Origin: Rhipicephalus microplus
Taxonomy: Eukaryota > Arthropoda > Arachnida > Ixodida > Ixodidae
Assembly: GCF_043290135.1 (NCBI RefSeq)
Contig: NC_134703.1
Location: forward strand, 115,877,005-115,941,004
DNA length: 64,000 nucleotides
Direction of reading: 5' to 3'
Shown piece by piece: positions 1 to 11,488 of the stretch (positions are counted from its first letter, which is position 1; each line of letters begins with the position of its first letter). The position numbers and the translations under genes are program-made. Below the pieces are notes generated by a model. The model did no database searches and was not told the DNA's origin. It saw nothing but the letters and a program-made list of their open reading frames with translations.

Positions 1-239
1 ATGTCGTGACCCAAAGTTGTCATAACCACGGACCGGCACATGCTCTCTGTGTCTTCCCAGAAGAGGAACATCATGATGAACTTTATCGTATGCCACAGGA
101 GTTGCTAAAGGAACACCTGCATTTATTTTAATTTCCTTTCTGTGAGAAATAAAGATATCACCACCACCGCGCACAGATTTGTCCGACGCATAGCAAGGGG
201 GAGTGGAGGGGGGAGCGCAAAGTGAATGAGACATGTGAC

Positions 240-311
240 GGCGAAGCGAGGAAGAGAGGAAGAAGGCGAAGCGAGGAAGAGAGGAAGAAGGCGAAGCGAG
301 GAAGAGAGAAT
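240..311. repeat. 25-bp purine-rich tandem repeat, about 3 copies
   Basis: A 25-bp unit beginning GGCGAAGCGAGGAAGAG is repeated almost perfectly about 2.9 times. It lies in a purine-rich stretch (roughly 220-720). The open frames across it are low-complexity Arg/Glu/Lys strings with no domain. I see no gene in 1-880. Confidence 0.8.
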
Positions 312-889
312 GAAACAAAGAGAAAGGAAGATGCAAAGAGAACTTTTTGGGAGAAAAAGTTTCTTCACGAGGTGAGAAGATTCAAACCAGCGTACTCACG
401 ATGCGAAGGCGAGCGTCTTAGGCGCTCGGCTATCCAGGCACGCTGGCAGTACATGGCATAGCCTTTTATACTATCGTACAGTGAGGTGGCAGAACGCGGA
501 AGGGGGAGGGGTGAGGAGGAGGGAAAGTGAGAAGGACGAGAGTAAAGCGTAGCGTATAAACGATGAGACAAAGGAATAAAAAAAACATAATGCAGAAAAA
601 CAAAGAGAGAGAAAAAGAGTGAAAAAGAGGGAAAGAAAGCAAGTGAGAATTCGAGAGAGTGATCGAGTCAAAGATAGGAAACATAAAAAGAGATCAAAGT
701 AGACAAAAAAGCGAGAAAGAAATTATTAGAAGCAAAACAGATGTCACAAAACGAGCGCTCAAAAAGGACGCGCCGCCAAATTCTCGCGACGAAACGCTGG
801 AGTGACGCCACGAGGTCAACGATAAAAAAAAGAAAACAAACATCCAAAGACTCCCCGGGCACGCGTCCCTCTCCCCTCGGAAGCGTAGG

Positions 890-1980
890 TTCGCCGACGA
901 ACCTCCTCACCCCACCTAGGCGGCCGAGCAAGCCCTGGAATGTTCTAGATGGAAAGGGGCGGGGTGATGCCGGGTTGCGTCATCCGTCGCGGACGGCCTT
1001 CGAATCGTCTCGCCCTCTCCCCAGCCTTCGCTGCGTATCGCGCCGACGAAATGATGAGAACTTTCTGGAATCTCGCGCGGAAGGTATTTAACCGAGCAGC
1101 GGAGATGGGAGATCAGCAGAAGAAGGAAGTTAACGCCAGAGTGCGTAGGGTATCCTGCCGCGTCTGTCGGTGAAGGTTTTGTCCTTTGTGATAAAGCAGG
1201 AGAAGAAGAAAGTATGCGCCAGAGTGCGTAGGGTGTTCCGCCTTGTGGGCGAAGCCTTTTGTCTACCGTGACAAAGGAGGAGAAGAAGAGGATTTCCACC
1301 TGAGGGGTCAAGACTCGAGCTACAGGCAAGAGTGTGTGCCTACCGCTATCGAGCGAAGACGCGTGGCAACAGCTGCGTGTGCGAAGCCGACGTGTTTCCG
1401 GCGAAGAAGTTTGAAGCTTGGAGAGTGGCCAATTGAAGACGCGAGGTTTCCTGGAAGAGAAGCTTTGGGGGCAGCGGGACGACAACAACGCTGGACTTTG
1501 AGTGAGTGATTCTCGGAAGAGTATCATTCAGACATTTGTTCCAGGAACTTTGGACTGAATAAGTTTTTGAACTCTTTAGTCTTTAAGTGTCTTGGTTGTT
1601 CAATGCATGCGACTGCATTGTAGTGCATATTGTTGTCTGTGTCCGTTGTTTCGAGTGTGGCTGATTGTACTGTGTAGTACATTGTTTGGTTGGTGACATA
1701 GTGTATTCAACTATTGTCGAGTGTGCATACTTGTGTATCGTTTTGGATCTGCCATAACTGAGAATATAATTTTGTTTGTTTATCAACTCTTGGCTCTGAC
1801 TCGTTCTTTGGGCCACAGCCGGCGTCCGCTGGCGCGCCAAATAGGACCACTTCTAAATTGTCCACGCTTTCGTGGTGCGGTTCGGGGGGCCGATACCTCG
1901 GCCCTTGGAATTAGCCCGGCGATCGCCTCCCGAATTAACGGGACTTGTGACAACAGAGAAGGAAATGGAAGAACAGAGAG
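890..1980 (+). other. possible retrotransposon LTR plus leader (unproven)
   Basis: This GC-rich stretch is unlike its surroundings. It has a TATA-like TATTTAA at about 1086, a T/G-rich middle (1550-1790), and TGGCGCGCCAAATAGGAC at 1830, which loosely resembles a tRNA-Lys-type primer binding site. No gag or pol follows and I could not find a second LTR copy in the window, so this is an inference from layout only. A regulatory or UTR-like host sequence is an alternative. Confidence 0.25.
1127..1292. repeat. diverged tandem duplication, 2 x about 83 bp
   Basis: Two adjacent units share CGCCAGAGTGCGTAGGGT, then a variable middle, then a shared CAAAG/AAAG-AGGAGAAGAAGA end. The second unit begins at about 1212. 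Divergence between units is noticeable, so the duplication is not recent. Confidence 0.65.
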
Positions 1981-2029
1981 AAGAGAGAAAACTTGAGAAG
2001 AAGAAATAATCGGAAAGTTTAAGAGGAAC

Positions 2030-4370
2030 AAAGAAGCCGGTCCAGCTCAGTAGAGAAATAGGTTGTTCAGTGAGCTTCGACAGGCCCGTGCTTTTTTGTT
2101 CCAAACATTTTGCAACTGACTGCAAACTTCCCATATTTTTTAACCCAGCGGACGACATCTCAAGTCCACAACATCTGCTACCTTCTAAAATTTTATCTTG
2201 CACTGACGTAGCTCGTGTTCAACAAGCAGTACTTCGCAAGCACGTTCGGCACAGCAATGAAGGCACCAGTGTCCATCGTTTGCGAAAACATTGCACTGTG
2301 GCACCTGAAACGTGCCACTCTGCCCTCACTAACGACATGACCACCTTTTTCTGAGATACAAGAACGATTACTTCCATATCATTCGTCTCCGACACGCAGC
2401 ACATTTTCTCCAGCACCTGGACTTTTTCAAGACAAGCATGCAGTTCATGCTTGAAGAGAAAAGCAATGGACGAATTCGATTTTTGGTATCCTTTTGAAGA
2501 GAACCTCTAGCGGATTAGAAAAAAAGTGCGTATAGACAACCAAAGCACAAGGGACACTATCTAATGTTTGAATAGGCCCACCTTACTGAGAAAAAACGAT
2601 GCGTAGCAGCAGCACTCCCCTAATGCCCGGACATTCCATGTCTGCTCCAGCCCAACCAAACGTAGACGAGAACTACAGGCTGTCAGAAAGGATCTTTTTA
2701 TGAACTGTTACCCTAACCAAATGCTCAGGGCTTAGAAGTGCAATGCAGGTAACTTCCGCCATGAAACGGTGAAAGAAAAAGAAAGAGCTCAGCGCGCAGC
2801 AATTCTTTACACTGCAAGAACAAGCGATACTCTCGCAAGAATCTTCGAATGCTATAGTTCTCCAAATAGGCAATGTTCTAAAAAAATTCAGCGGATTGTT
2901 CACGAAAAAGGGCGTTAAGAGCACGTGGATTTACCGCGAGTTATTTGCAAGTGACAGGGCGGGGAGTGAGACGTGCCGTGCATCGTAGTGTACGGGTATT
3001 TCAGGAGGCGTTTCAAACATCATCAAAACAATGCCACCGAGAGCCACAGAGCTATGAGGCCCTTGGCGGAACATCGCAATCAAACTAGCCAAAGCAATTA
3101 CTGGGACGTGGTATCTATCATCACTACGAAAAAGCATTTTTTCAGCCATCTGCTTTTAGTATCGTTTTACGATCACTCGACGAACTGCACGATGAACATA
3201 AGATAGAGGGCAATCTGCCAGACATGAACACCTGCTCGCGGCGCCACCTGACCAGTGAAAAGCCGCATGCCCATGCAGACTTCGTTGTGATCAAGGAACC
3301 ACATAGCAGGGCTCGGACAACGTTGTGTCGCGATATGATACAACATACTCGGGCTAGAAGTATTTGTGTGAGAGATAGAAGATACCTCCTGAATTATCGT
3401 ATCCGATACACTTCCCAATGGCATCTAAATATACATAAGCACATTCAAAAATTTGTCGGCATCGAACATAATGAAGCAACACAAGCCTATCTGAACCGAC
3501 TGTATATCTAACGGTTTATTTTTTGACACTCACTTTTATTCCAGGCGTTTGAACTATTAAATTGTTAGCGCTTGTAATCACTCTGAAACTCGGGGCCTCC
3601 GAAAGAAGAGCCCTGTCTAGGCACCTTTCTGAGTAAATTGCCTCGCATCATATTGCAAAATCGATGTGTCAGAGAATGTCCCCTGTAGGGACTTTGGTGA
3701 AGTCTCACAATGAGGAGAGCAACCAATCTGTAAGGCATTTAAAATTTTCAATTGTTTCTGACTGGAACAAATGAAAAAGGTGCCAGCGATAAATGAGGAC
3801 AGGTGTACTTACAGTACTTACTGGTACATTTCTACGTACAAGTGAACTAAGCAGCCACATTCCACTGTAGCATTATATTGCAAGCTAAAAACGTGTTAAA
3901 CAAAATGATTAAGACTCTTGGTCCAAAGAGGAAAAGATGCTACTTTCATACAGGGGAAACAGCCTACCAAAAAAGAATTGTATTTAGAGGAAAGCATTTG
4001 CATGCATTTCGTTCAGGAGGTTACTGCATACCACAGTGTTCATTCAAGATACTAAATGCTCCTTTTAACAACCAAATTTTTGAGTGAAAAATGTCTCGTG
4101 ACAGGTAGCACTCTCATTAATCTTTGAAGTTTATGGGCCACTACAATGACCGGCTTTTATGTGGCTGTATGGTGGCGACGTTGATTGGTACAACACATAG
4201 TTTCTCCAACGAAAACCCGAACCTGGCCGCAACATGCAGAAATGTTCCTGCACGTGAAGTTATGGATATCTACGTTGAGGAAAGCCAGCTGTTTCAACAT
4301 ACACAGGAGCCCCCTCCAACGATGGCGGCCTTAATATGCCCCCTTTTAACAATGAAAATATTTAGCATAT
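2030..4370. other. no recognisable feature
   Basis: Open frames here are under 100 codons, have no recognisable domain and show no splice-supported structure. No tandem repeat, SINE or LINE match was recognised. Confidence 0.5.
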
Positions 4371-4374
4371 TGTC

Positions 4375-4820
4375 CCTTATTCACTCCGTACCCCCCCCCC
4401 CCCCCTAAAAAAATACTATGATCATTATAAACTGGCGCATGCCTGTTTATGACGGGGACATTTCTTTGTACCACAATACTCCTTACTAAACATCCAAATC
4501 ACAAAAGTGAACACTACTTCACTAAAAATGAAGAAGGTGACAGTTTGATCAACAGACGGGTATGATGGCAGAAATCTGTGCCACCTATCAAAAATATCGT
4601 TCCTTATTCACTCCGTACCCCCCCCCCCCCCTAAAAAATACTATGATCATTATAAACTGGCGCATGCCTGTTTATGACGGGGACATTTCTTTGTACCACA
4701 ATACTCCTTACTAAACATCCAAATCACAAAAGTGAACACTACTTCACTAAAAATGAAGAAGGTGACAGTTTGACCAACAGACGGGTATGATGGCAGAAAT
4801 CTGTGCCACCTATCAAAAAT
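4375..4820. repeat. tandem duplication of a 220-bp segment with poly-C tract
   Basis: The segment starting CCTTATTCACTCCGTA, followed by a C run and ending CCACCTATCAAAAAT, occurs at 4375-4595 and again at 4602-4820. The copies differ only in poly-C and poly-A length and a few substitutions (for example TTGATCAACA versus TTGACCAACA). The duplication is recent and the unit has no coding signal. Confidence 0.9.
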
Positions 4821-5128
4821 TCTCATCGTCATAAACGGCTGTGTGCCACAGAAAATAGTTAATACCTATACACACAACTTCCCCCCAAAATTGGCCCTGT
4901 ATCTGCATGTTTCTACAAATGTCGTCGAAAGACGATAGTCTTGCGTGTGGAGAGAGTGAACAAGACATTTATTTGATGTTCTGCGCAAGAAAATCGGTGA
5001 GTGGTATTCTGGAGGCACTGCGTTAGAGTGCCTCGAGCGTGCAGCGGAGGCGAACGAGCGCATCAAGTCGCGCCACACTTGATACATGAGCGCAATCTGA
5101 CAGTTTTCTTAGAAAACAAAGCGCGTGG

Positions 5129-5160
5129 CTCTGAGACGGGTGTGCACGCCCATCTCAGAG
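5129..5160. repeat. 32-bp imperfect palindrome
   Basis: CTCTGAGACGGG and CCCATCTCAGAG flank a central GTGCAC-type palindrome. Only a few positions break the symmetry. It could be a small transposon footprint or a protein-binding palindrome, and nothing around it decides which. Confidence 0.6.
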
Positions 5161-5347
5161 GTGTTAAGGTCTAGAACGCAAGGCGACGGTAGGTGCCACC
5201 ACCGTCTCGTTTTAGCAAAACGCTGGAAACACTCCCCGTTCCGTGCAAGCGTTGCATGGACAGCGCAGCAGGATAAGCGCCATGGTCCTTAAAATTACCT
5301 ATGCATGTAGCTAACGTGGTTGCTTGGGCGATTTGGTACGACAAGAT

Positions 5348-5583
5348 TCACATAAAAACAGCGCTAATAACGAGGGACAAGAAAAAAAGGAGACAGACAG
5401 CGGCACTGACTTACAACAAGATTTGTTTGCCAAGATTCTTTGTTTTGTATTTTTTCTCCTCTTTGTCAGATACTGCTCAGGTATATATTGTGCGGTTCTG
5501 GCAAATAAATCTTGTTGTCAGTCAGTGCCGCTGTCTGTCTCCTTTTTTTTGTCCCTCGTTATTGGTGCTGTTTTTTATGTGAA
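5348..5583. mobile_element. miniature foldback resembling two inverted Penelope-like 3' ends
   Basis: An arm at 5348-5434 is the near-perfect reverse complement of an arm at 5497-5583, with a loop of about 62 bp. Read outward, each arm contains AATAAAT or its variant, then CTTGTTGTCAGTCAGTGCCG, a CTGTCTGTCTCC block and a GTCCCTCGTTATT block. This order (AATAAA, GTTGTTAGT-like motif, short C/T/G words, GCGC-like end) resembles the 3' region of the intact Penelope-like element at 19.4-23.8 kb. Both arms point their 3' ends outward, as do the two termini of that larger insertion. The inverted repeat is seen directly; the Penelope kinship is inference from motif order. Confidence 0.6.
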
Positions 5584-5589
5584 CTTATG

Positions 5590-7400
5590 TATGCCTTTTC
5601 TAGTAAAAGACGCACATGCAGAATATATACGTGTTGTTATGGTGCCCCAGACACGCGCAATAATGGCTTTTTATTTGGCGACTGCACAAGCATGAACGCT
5701 CAATCTTGAGCAACATGGGTGGGCGCTGCGGATGGGGTCGGCCGTTTCAAGTACCCGATGCCGTTAAGAGTGGACAAACAGACTAATGTACAGAGAGACA
5801 GACAAAAATTTTGGCGTTCAAGGTCGTCTTTGAAAAGAAAGCAGGCTACAGCTAGGTCCCAAAAATTGGCTGCCAAGCGACGACGGTGAACCGGAGACTC
5901 GGAGTACGTGTAACGAAAGAGCACCGAGGAACCGCAAACGCTGTGGCGTCTGCGAGGGCCCTCCGAAGCGATGAAAAGCCTACGCTAATGACGACGTGCC
6001 CGTGTTGTCGTGTCTGTGACTCTCTATGGTTTAGCAGGAACCTCTCTTAGATGAAAATCAACGCATAAACAACGGGGCATTATGTAGCTAAAGCATAGCA
6101 ACGTTTCAGAATCAACCTACAAAAGAACCTGCATCGCCTATGTGGGGCCTAGAAAAATTCTGGAAGAAACCAGTTTCTTCAGAATAACAGAGTTTCACTT
6201 TTTTCTGTGCTTGCGCTACTTCTTAGAAGTGGTGAAAAGCGGGCTAGTTGTTAGTTGGTACATAACGTTAAACATAAAAAAAATCGCGAAGACAGGACGA
6301 ATGATGCTGACACGAGGACGACTGCTGTCTTCGTGTAACTTTTTTTTTCATCCTGTCTTGTCGTCCTGTCTTTGCACTCTTTTGGCCATTTTTGTTTCAC
6401 TATACTTTACCGTTTCTTTAAAATACGGCACTAACCTTTATTGTCCTGTCCAACCCACCCCACCCGATGCAGGTAAACCTTCCTCAAAATGCTTTTTCTT
6501 CATAATGCTAGTGTGTTGGGGATCTTTTCCGTTTAAATTGAAATATACCATTTTACTGCACCTCGGGAAAATCGGCAAGTGCCACGTTTCCTTCTGTACC
6601 ACGTTTTCAATAAAGCGCACACAGAGTCTCATTTATCCCAATTTCTGAAGGCAAATGCACATTATACTAACTTCATCGTACACGTTTATAATGAATAGCC
6701 TTTGTATTTGCTGGACGCATGTGCACCCGTTAAAACATCGTTGCTCATTATATCCCCAGAGGAAACGTTCGTGTTCTTTCGGATGACAAATTGCGAAGAG
6801 AAGTTTTGAGACGGACGTGAGATTGGGGATTTTCCCTCGATTGTTCGCAGTGCAGGCAATCGCGTTTCTAAGCCCGACCGGCGAAATCGGCTTTGCTAGA
6901 TTTCACAAAAGGGTAGTTCCCAACGGGATCGGCTTTGCTGATTTCGCCCGCCTGAATCTAATGCGTTTGGCATTATGATTGACTGGGTGAGTTTTCTTAG
7001 GTTGTTGGTCATTTCTTTTTTTTTTCACTGCACTTTACCGTTTCTCTAAAGCACAGTGGATGTTGTTAACCTCCGTTGTTCCTGCTATGTCCACACCATC
7101 AGATGCTCGTGGGTTATCTCAAATGCCGACCCGACAATGCGGCTTTCGGTACTTTGATTTGCACTGAGTTGCCCAAGGTAGACCTTGTTAGCGCTTTCAT
7201 CTTGCGTAGATATAAATATATAGTCGTTCTGTCTAGTCAAAAAAATTTCGGATGTCTGTCTTTCGAACATCTCCTTTACTTTTAACGTGATAGCGGTAAA
7301 GAGCTCGTTTCACAGGAATTCCGCTATCGGTGGCGTCGTCGTTGTGAGTGTGCACAAAATCGTCCTTTATGCATGACCGCAAAATCTAGAACATTGTGAA
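5590..7400. other. no gene; short inverted and repeated motifs only
   Basis: A small inverted repeat occurs at about 6285-6385 (CGAAGACAGGACGA against TCGTCCTGTCTTTG). ATCGGCTTTGCT is repeated at about 6888 and 6930. The 168-codon open frame at 6142-6648 has skewed hydrophobic composition, no recognisable domain and runs through the inverted repeat, so I do not call it a gene. Confidence 0.5.
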
Positions 7401-7436
7401 GAAAATAAATAAATGATAAAAAACCCTGGTGCAGGG

Positions 7437-7511
7437 TTGTTGCGGTTTGACTGGGGATCGAACCCGCGTCGTTTGCGTGGCAAGCGGGTGTTATACCACA
7501 CTGCCACACCT
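7437..7511 (-). repeat. tRNA-Gly-like sequence (SINE head or tRNA pseudogene)
   Basis: On the minus strand there is an A-box-like TGGCAGTGTGG, a GCC anticodon context (CTTGCCACG) and a B box GGGTTCGATCCCC, in tRNA spacing. The acceptor arm mostly pairs, but the anticodon and T stems have several mismatches. A working tRNA-Gly(GCC) gene is therefore unlikely; a tRNA-derived repeat head next to the microsatellite is more plausible. Confidence 0.55.
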
Positions 7512-7562
7512 TTTTCTTTAGATGCGAAACATTTCTTAGTGAACTTCGGCGACGTTCAGCGT

Positions 7563-7744
7563 ATCCATCCATCCATCCATCCATCCATCCATCCATCCAT
7601 CCATCCATCCATCCATCCATCCATCCATCCATCCATCCGTCCGTCCGTCCGTCCGTCCGTCCGTCCGTCCGTCCATCCGTCCGTCCGTCCGTCCGTCCGT
7701 CCGTCCGTCCGTCCGTCCGTCCGTCCGTCCGTCCGTCCGTCCGT

Positions 7745-7780
<36 letters not shown>

Positions 7781-8131
7781 CCATCCATCCGTCCATCCAT
7801 CCGTCCATCCGTCCGTCCATCCATCCGTCCGTCCGTCCATCCATCCGTCCATCCGTCCGTCCGTCCATCCGTCCGTCCATCCATCCGTCCGTCCATCCAT
7901 CCGTCCGTCCATCCGTCCGTCCATCCATCCGTCTATCTATCCATCCGTCCGTCCATCCATCCATCCATCCATCCATCCATCCATCCATCCATCCATCCGT
8001 CTGTCCATCCATCCATCCATCCATCCATCCATCCATCCATCCATCCATCCATCCATCCGTCCGTCCGTCCGTCCGTCCGTCCGTCCGTCTATCCATCCAT
8101 CCGTCTATCCATCCATCCGTCCGTCCGTCCG

Positions 8132-8230
<99 letters not shown>

Positions 8231-8231
8231 C

Positions 8232-8300
<69 letters not shown>

Positions 8301-8306
8301 TTATCT
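7563..8306. repeat. compound tetranucleotide microsatellite (ATCC/GTCC then CTAT)
   Basis: About 570 bp of ATCC and GTCC units in mosaic blocks are followed by about 175 bp of nearly pure CTAT. The long open frames on both strands (Pro-Ser-Ile-His and Met-Asp-Gly repeats) are by-products of the tetranucleotide array and are not genes. Confidence 0.98.
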
Positions 8307-9075
8307 AGCCGCTTACGTTTGGGTGCTTTTGTGGTCCCGCCCTTAACTTGGCGAGAACCAAAGTTAGCATGGGAGGGTAAGATGGTGACGCATATGACGC
8401 ACTTGTCAACACATGAATAATGTCACAACCCCGTCGCGTACGTCACCACCTCCTCTCCAGAAAGTGGCACTTACCGACGGGCTGGTATGTGCCACTGGTA
8501 TGCGGGTATTGTGCTACAGGTGATCGACACTTATTGTCTACCAGGAACGAGGAGAACACAAAGGGGAATTTCAACGCGCGAATGTTAAGAAATACTCGAC
8601 ATCGGTAGCGTCGACCCGGCGAATGCTAAGAATAAATGTCAGCGTCTCAGCTGAAATTGAATCCAAGCATTCTGCGTGGCAATGAAGCATATTACCATGG
8701 AGCTACGCCAGGTCTCAGAACTACCATTCAAAAACATTGATTGATTTGTGGGGTTTAACGTCCCAAAACCATTATTTGATTATGAGAGACGCCGTAGTGG
8801 AGGGCTCCGGAAATTTTGACCACCTGGGGTTCTTTAACGTGCACCCAAATCTGAGTACACGGGCCTACAACATTTCCGCCTCCATCGGAAATGCAGCCGC
8901 CGCAGCCGGGAATCGAACCCGCGACCTGCGGGTCAGCAGCCGAGTACCTTAGCCACTAGACCACCGCGGCGGGGCTACCATTCAAAAACAGACGCTAATC
9001 TTCGTAAAACGTCAATAGTAGTTGTAGTGCTGCCTACACAGTTTTATAATCATTCCATATGTACTCCTTTGATCC
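8307..9075. mobile_element. microsatellite-linked interspersed repeat, copy 1 (right flank)
   Basis: The sequence directly after the CTAT array is homologous, with clear divergence, to the sequence directly after the CTAT array at 43.8-44.4 kb. Shared landmarks in order are an AAAGTTAGCA/AAATTAGCA block, AATAATGTC, a CGTACGTC block, GGCACxTACCGA, GCCACTGGT, CCAGGTCTC and ATATGTACTCCT. Homology begins at the microsatellite edge and runs about 500-750 bp. Copy 1 is interrupted by a Ruka SINE. The family is unassigned. Confidence 0.7.
8737..8974 (-). mobile_element. Ruka-type tRNA-derived SINE, full length
   Basis: The minus-strand sense copy has the tRNA-like head (A box TGGTCTAGTGG, B box GGTTCGATTCC), the conserved body (for example AAAGAACCCCAGGTGG) and an ATCAATCAAT tail. 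A 16-bp target-site duplication CTACCATTCAAAAACA lies at 8721-8736 and 8975-8990. The 71-codon open frame inside is a property of the SINE consensus and recurs in other copies; it is not a host gene. Confidence 0.95.
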
Positions 9076-9236
9076 CCTAATTTGTGATGAACCACATGGA
9101 CGAACTATTTAGTAAAGTAGCCGGGATGCTGGAATATGTAGGTAATACCGGCAAATAAAGAAACAAAAAAGAAGAGTGCCGAAAACCTGAAGAATTAACT
9201 GCCAAGTAATGGTAAAATCACTGTAGTAAATGTTTT

Positions 9237-9412
9237 TTGTATTTTACGTGCCAAACTCACCATACGATTCTGAGGTACTCCGTGGTGGGGGACAATCGCT
9301 TAATTTACAGCGTGCCGATTTATTTAACAAACCACAATTTCTAAGCACACAGCTGTTCTCGCATTTCGGCTCCGTGTAAATGAGGCCGCCGCGAATGAAA
9401 GTGCAACACGTG
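9237..9412 (-). mobile_element. decayed tRNA-derived SINE relative
   Basis: The tail and body landmarks of a second tick SINE type are present in minus orientation: TACGTGCCAAACTCACCATA, GAGGTACTCCGTGGTGGGGG, then a degraded CGCATTTCGGCTCCGT and GAGGCCGCCG. Several internal stretches are missing or diverged and no clear target duplication remains. Confidence 0.6.
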
Positions 9413-9419
9413 TTCTTGA

Positions 9420-10300
9420 ACTTACTAGTGTAACATTTTATCTGCCAAGCTGTGAGAACGATTTCAATATCAATGAAAAGTCCTAAGAATCTCTAATGGC
9501 AGCCATTGATAAGCCGTGTATCCTGTTTTGTGTATGGTATAGTAGAGTTATTTAAAATTGTTAAACCCTCAGAAAGTAGTCCAAAGGAGCCCCACCACAA
9601 ACCATACAGGCGTAGGCTTCACTGTTACATTTTCAACTAAGGTCGAGGTGGTGCATATGTGAGAGAGAAGCTTAAAAGAAAATTTATTCACATGATGTAA
9701 GATGCTTACGCACAAATAAGGCGCTGGCTGCTTCTTAGATCTAGAGTTGACTAACTCGAAGCTACCCCTTAACTCTTAGAGGTGGCTTAGCTCTCTTTAA
9801 GAGGTGCCTTAGTGGGTGCAAATTTAGCTACTACAAGGCTTGAAACACTCTGAAGGAAATACATGGCCTAACAGTGTCAGATTTCTTTGAAACAGTGGAG
9901 CCTATAAAGCTTGGAGTGGTGATGGTTGTCTTCAAAATATTTGTTAATCATTAAATGGTTACAGAGAGGTGACTTGGTTGGGGCCGTATTGGCCTCCTCC
10001 CTTCACAGTACTAGGTAGGAACCATATTTAGGAGCTACATTGAGAAGCAATGCCGCCTGCGCCCATTGAACCAGAACCTTTTCCGCCTTAAAGCCCTGAC
10101 AGCTGATCAGGACCGGCTGCATGTCCTCTCTCGTGGTATTGGGGGGATAGATGGATTTTACAGGCATGCCCAGACTATGCGTAAGGTATCGGTCACCTCT
10201 CCGCAGAACGGGCACATGCCATCGAAGGATGAATTGAAATGATTTGGGAGTTGTCTGCACAAAATCTGGTGCGTAGGTGCCATAGAAAGTGGGTATATGC
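9420..10300. other. no recognisable feature
   Basis: No domain-bearing frame or repeat was recognised. The 151-codon minus-strand frame that starts at 10458 continues into this stretch from the tandem-repeat region and has no family signature. Confidence 0.4.
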
Positions 10301-10309
10301 TCATCAGCT

Positions 10310-10665
10310 CCTAGCATAGCATAGACATGCATTGTATAGTATTGCAAAAAGAAAGGAAAGTGAATAGATAAGGTGCGGAGAGAGAATAGAAGAAATCCTG
10401 GAGAGAATAAAACGTAGCATAACCATGTATGGCGTCGCACCATGTCTTGCATAGCCACTATTTATTATGGTATTGTATAAAATAGAAGGGAGGGTGTGAA
10501 AGAAGGAAAGGGGGAAAATAGAGATAATAAAACAAAAAAACATGCATAACCATGCATAACATAGCCAAGTACAGTGTGTTATAGTGGGGGCGCAGAAAAG
10601 GGAGAGGGACAGGGAAAGAAGAGAACAAGGGTAAAGAATAACAAAGCCATGTATGGCTTTCAGGA
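10310..10665. repeat. degenerate tandem repeat, about 3 units of 100-130 bp
   Basis: Units share a purine-rich AGGGAGA/AAAGAAAG segment followed by AATAAAA and a CATAACCATGTATGG or CATAACCATGCATAAC block (near 10420, 10540 and 10645). Spacing and identity vary, so this is an old array. Minus-strand open frames across it are low complexity. Confidence 0.6.
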
Positions 10666-10775
10666 GGCAAGACATGGTATCGTCACAAGACTTTAGATGT
10701 ACTGAGGTCACTCAATAATGAGTAGCTGGCTCCTGAAAAGCGCGTCCGCTAGGGCTGGGTCTGGAGCGGAGAAGC

Positions 10776-10899
10776 GCAGATTTGAGCGCACGTTAAAGAA
10801 CCCTAGGTGGTTGAAATTTCCAGAGCCCTCCACTACGGCGTCTCTCATATTCTTATGGTGGTTATAGGACGTTATACCCCACATATCAATCAATCAATT
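10776..10899 (+). mobile_element. 5'-truncated Ruka SINE
   Basis: Only the 3' half of the SINE is present: ACGTTAAAGAACCCTAGGTGG, then CTCCACTACGGCGTCTCTC, then CACATATCAATCAATCAAT. A 12-bp target-site duplication GAGCGGAGAAGC lies at 10764-10775 and 10900-10911, so the truncation happened at insertion rather than by later deletion. Confidence 0.9.
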
Positions 10900-11488
10900 G
10901 AGCGGAGAAGCACATGGTCTTCTTTCTTTTCTAAGACAAGAACCACTCTTGGCCTGTACTCACTGCATGCAGGTAGCAATAGAGCAGGACTGTCCGGCGA
11001 ATTCATCAATGACACAAAACAATGAAAAACAACGAGCAATATTGTCGATTATAGGCAGATTATTAAATTTTTGGCTATTTAAAATGTATGAAGGGTACTA
11101 ATTGCACGTCTTTGATTGTGAAGGTGTGGTGAGGGTCTAAGCACTCAGCTGCGGGAAAACTGGCGCTATCGAAAAAAAAAAGTCGCCGCTTTGCCGGAAA
11201 GGCGAAGCAATGAACACAATAGCAACGAATTGAGAGGTCACACGCAGAATTGAAAGCACATCGAAACACGCCCCACGTTCCTCACGTACAAAACGTACTC
11301 ACAGGTACAGGTACACGCTAGTAAGCTTCTCATTTGTTACTTCGCTGTGTCTGAAAAGCGCCCGCTTTTCGCAAACGGAGACTGCAATGATTGCAGTGAC
11401 CTTTGTGCACCAGGTAACTACAGCAGAATCGTTCCAGATAAAGGCTGAGGCCAGCCAAGGTGTACGACCTTCCCCTTCTCGCCACCGT

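Noticed and set aside
7437..7511. Functional tRNA-Gly(GCC) gene
   Set aside because: Too many mismatches in the anticodon and T stems and a repeat context; kept only as a tRNA-like repeat.
7413..8420. 335-codon open frame of Pro-Ser-Ile-His and Tyr-Leu-Ser-Ile repeats
   Set aside because: It is the translation of the ATCC/CTAT microsatellite; equally long frames exist on the opposite strand.
8737..8952. A conserved 71-residue protein family seen at several places (8.7, 16.7, 42.4, 43.5 kb)
   Set aside because: It is the antisense translation of the Ruka SINE consensus; target duplications prove that these are SINE insertions.
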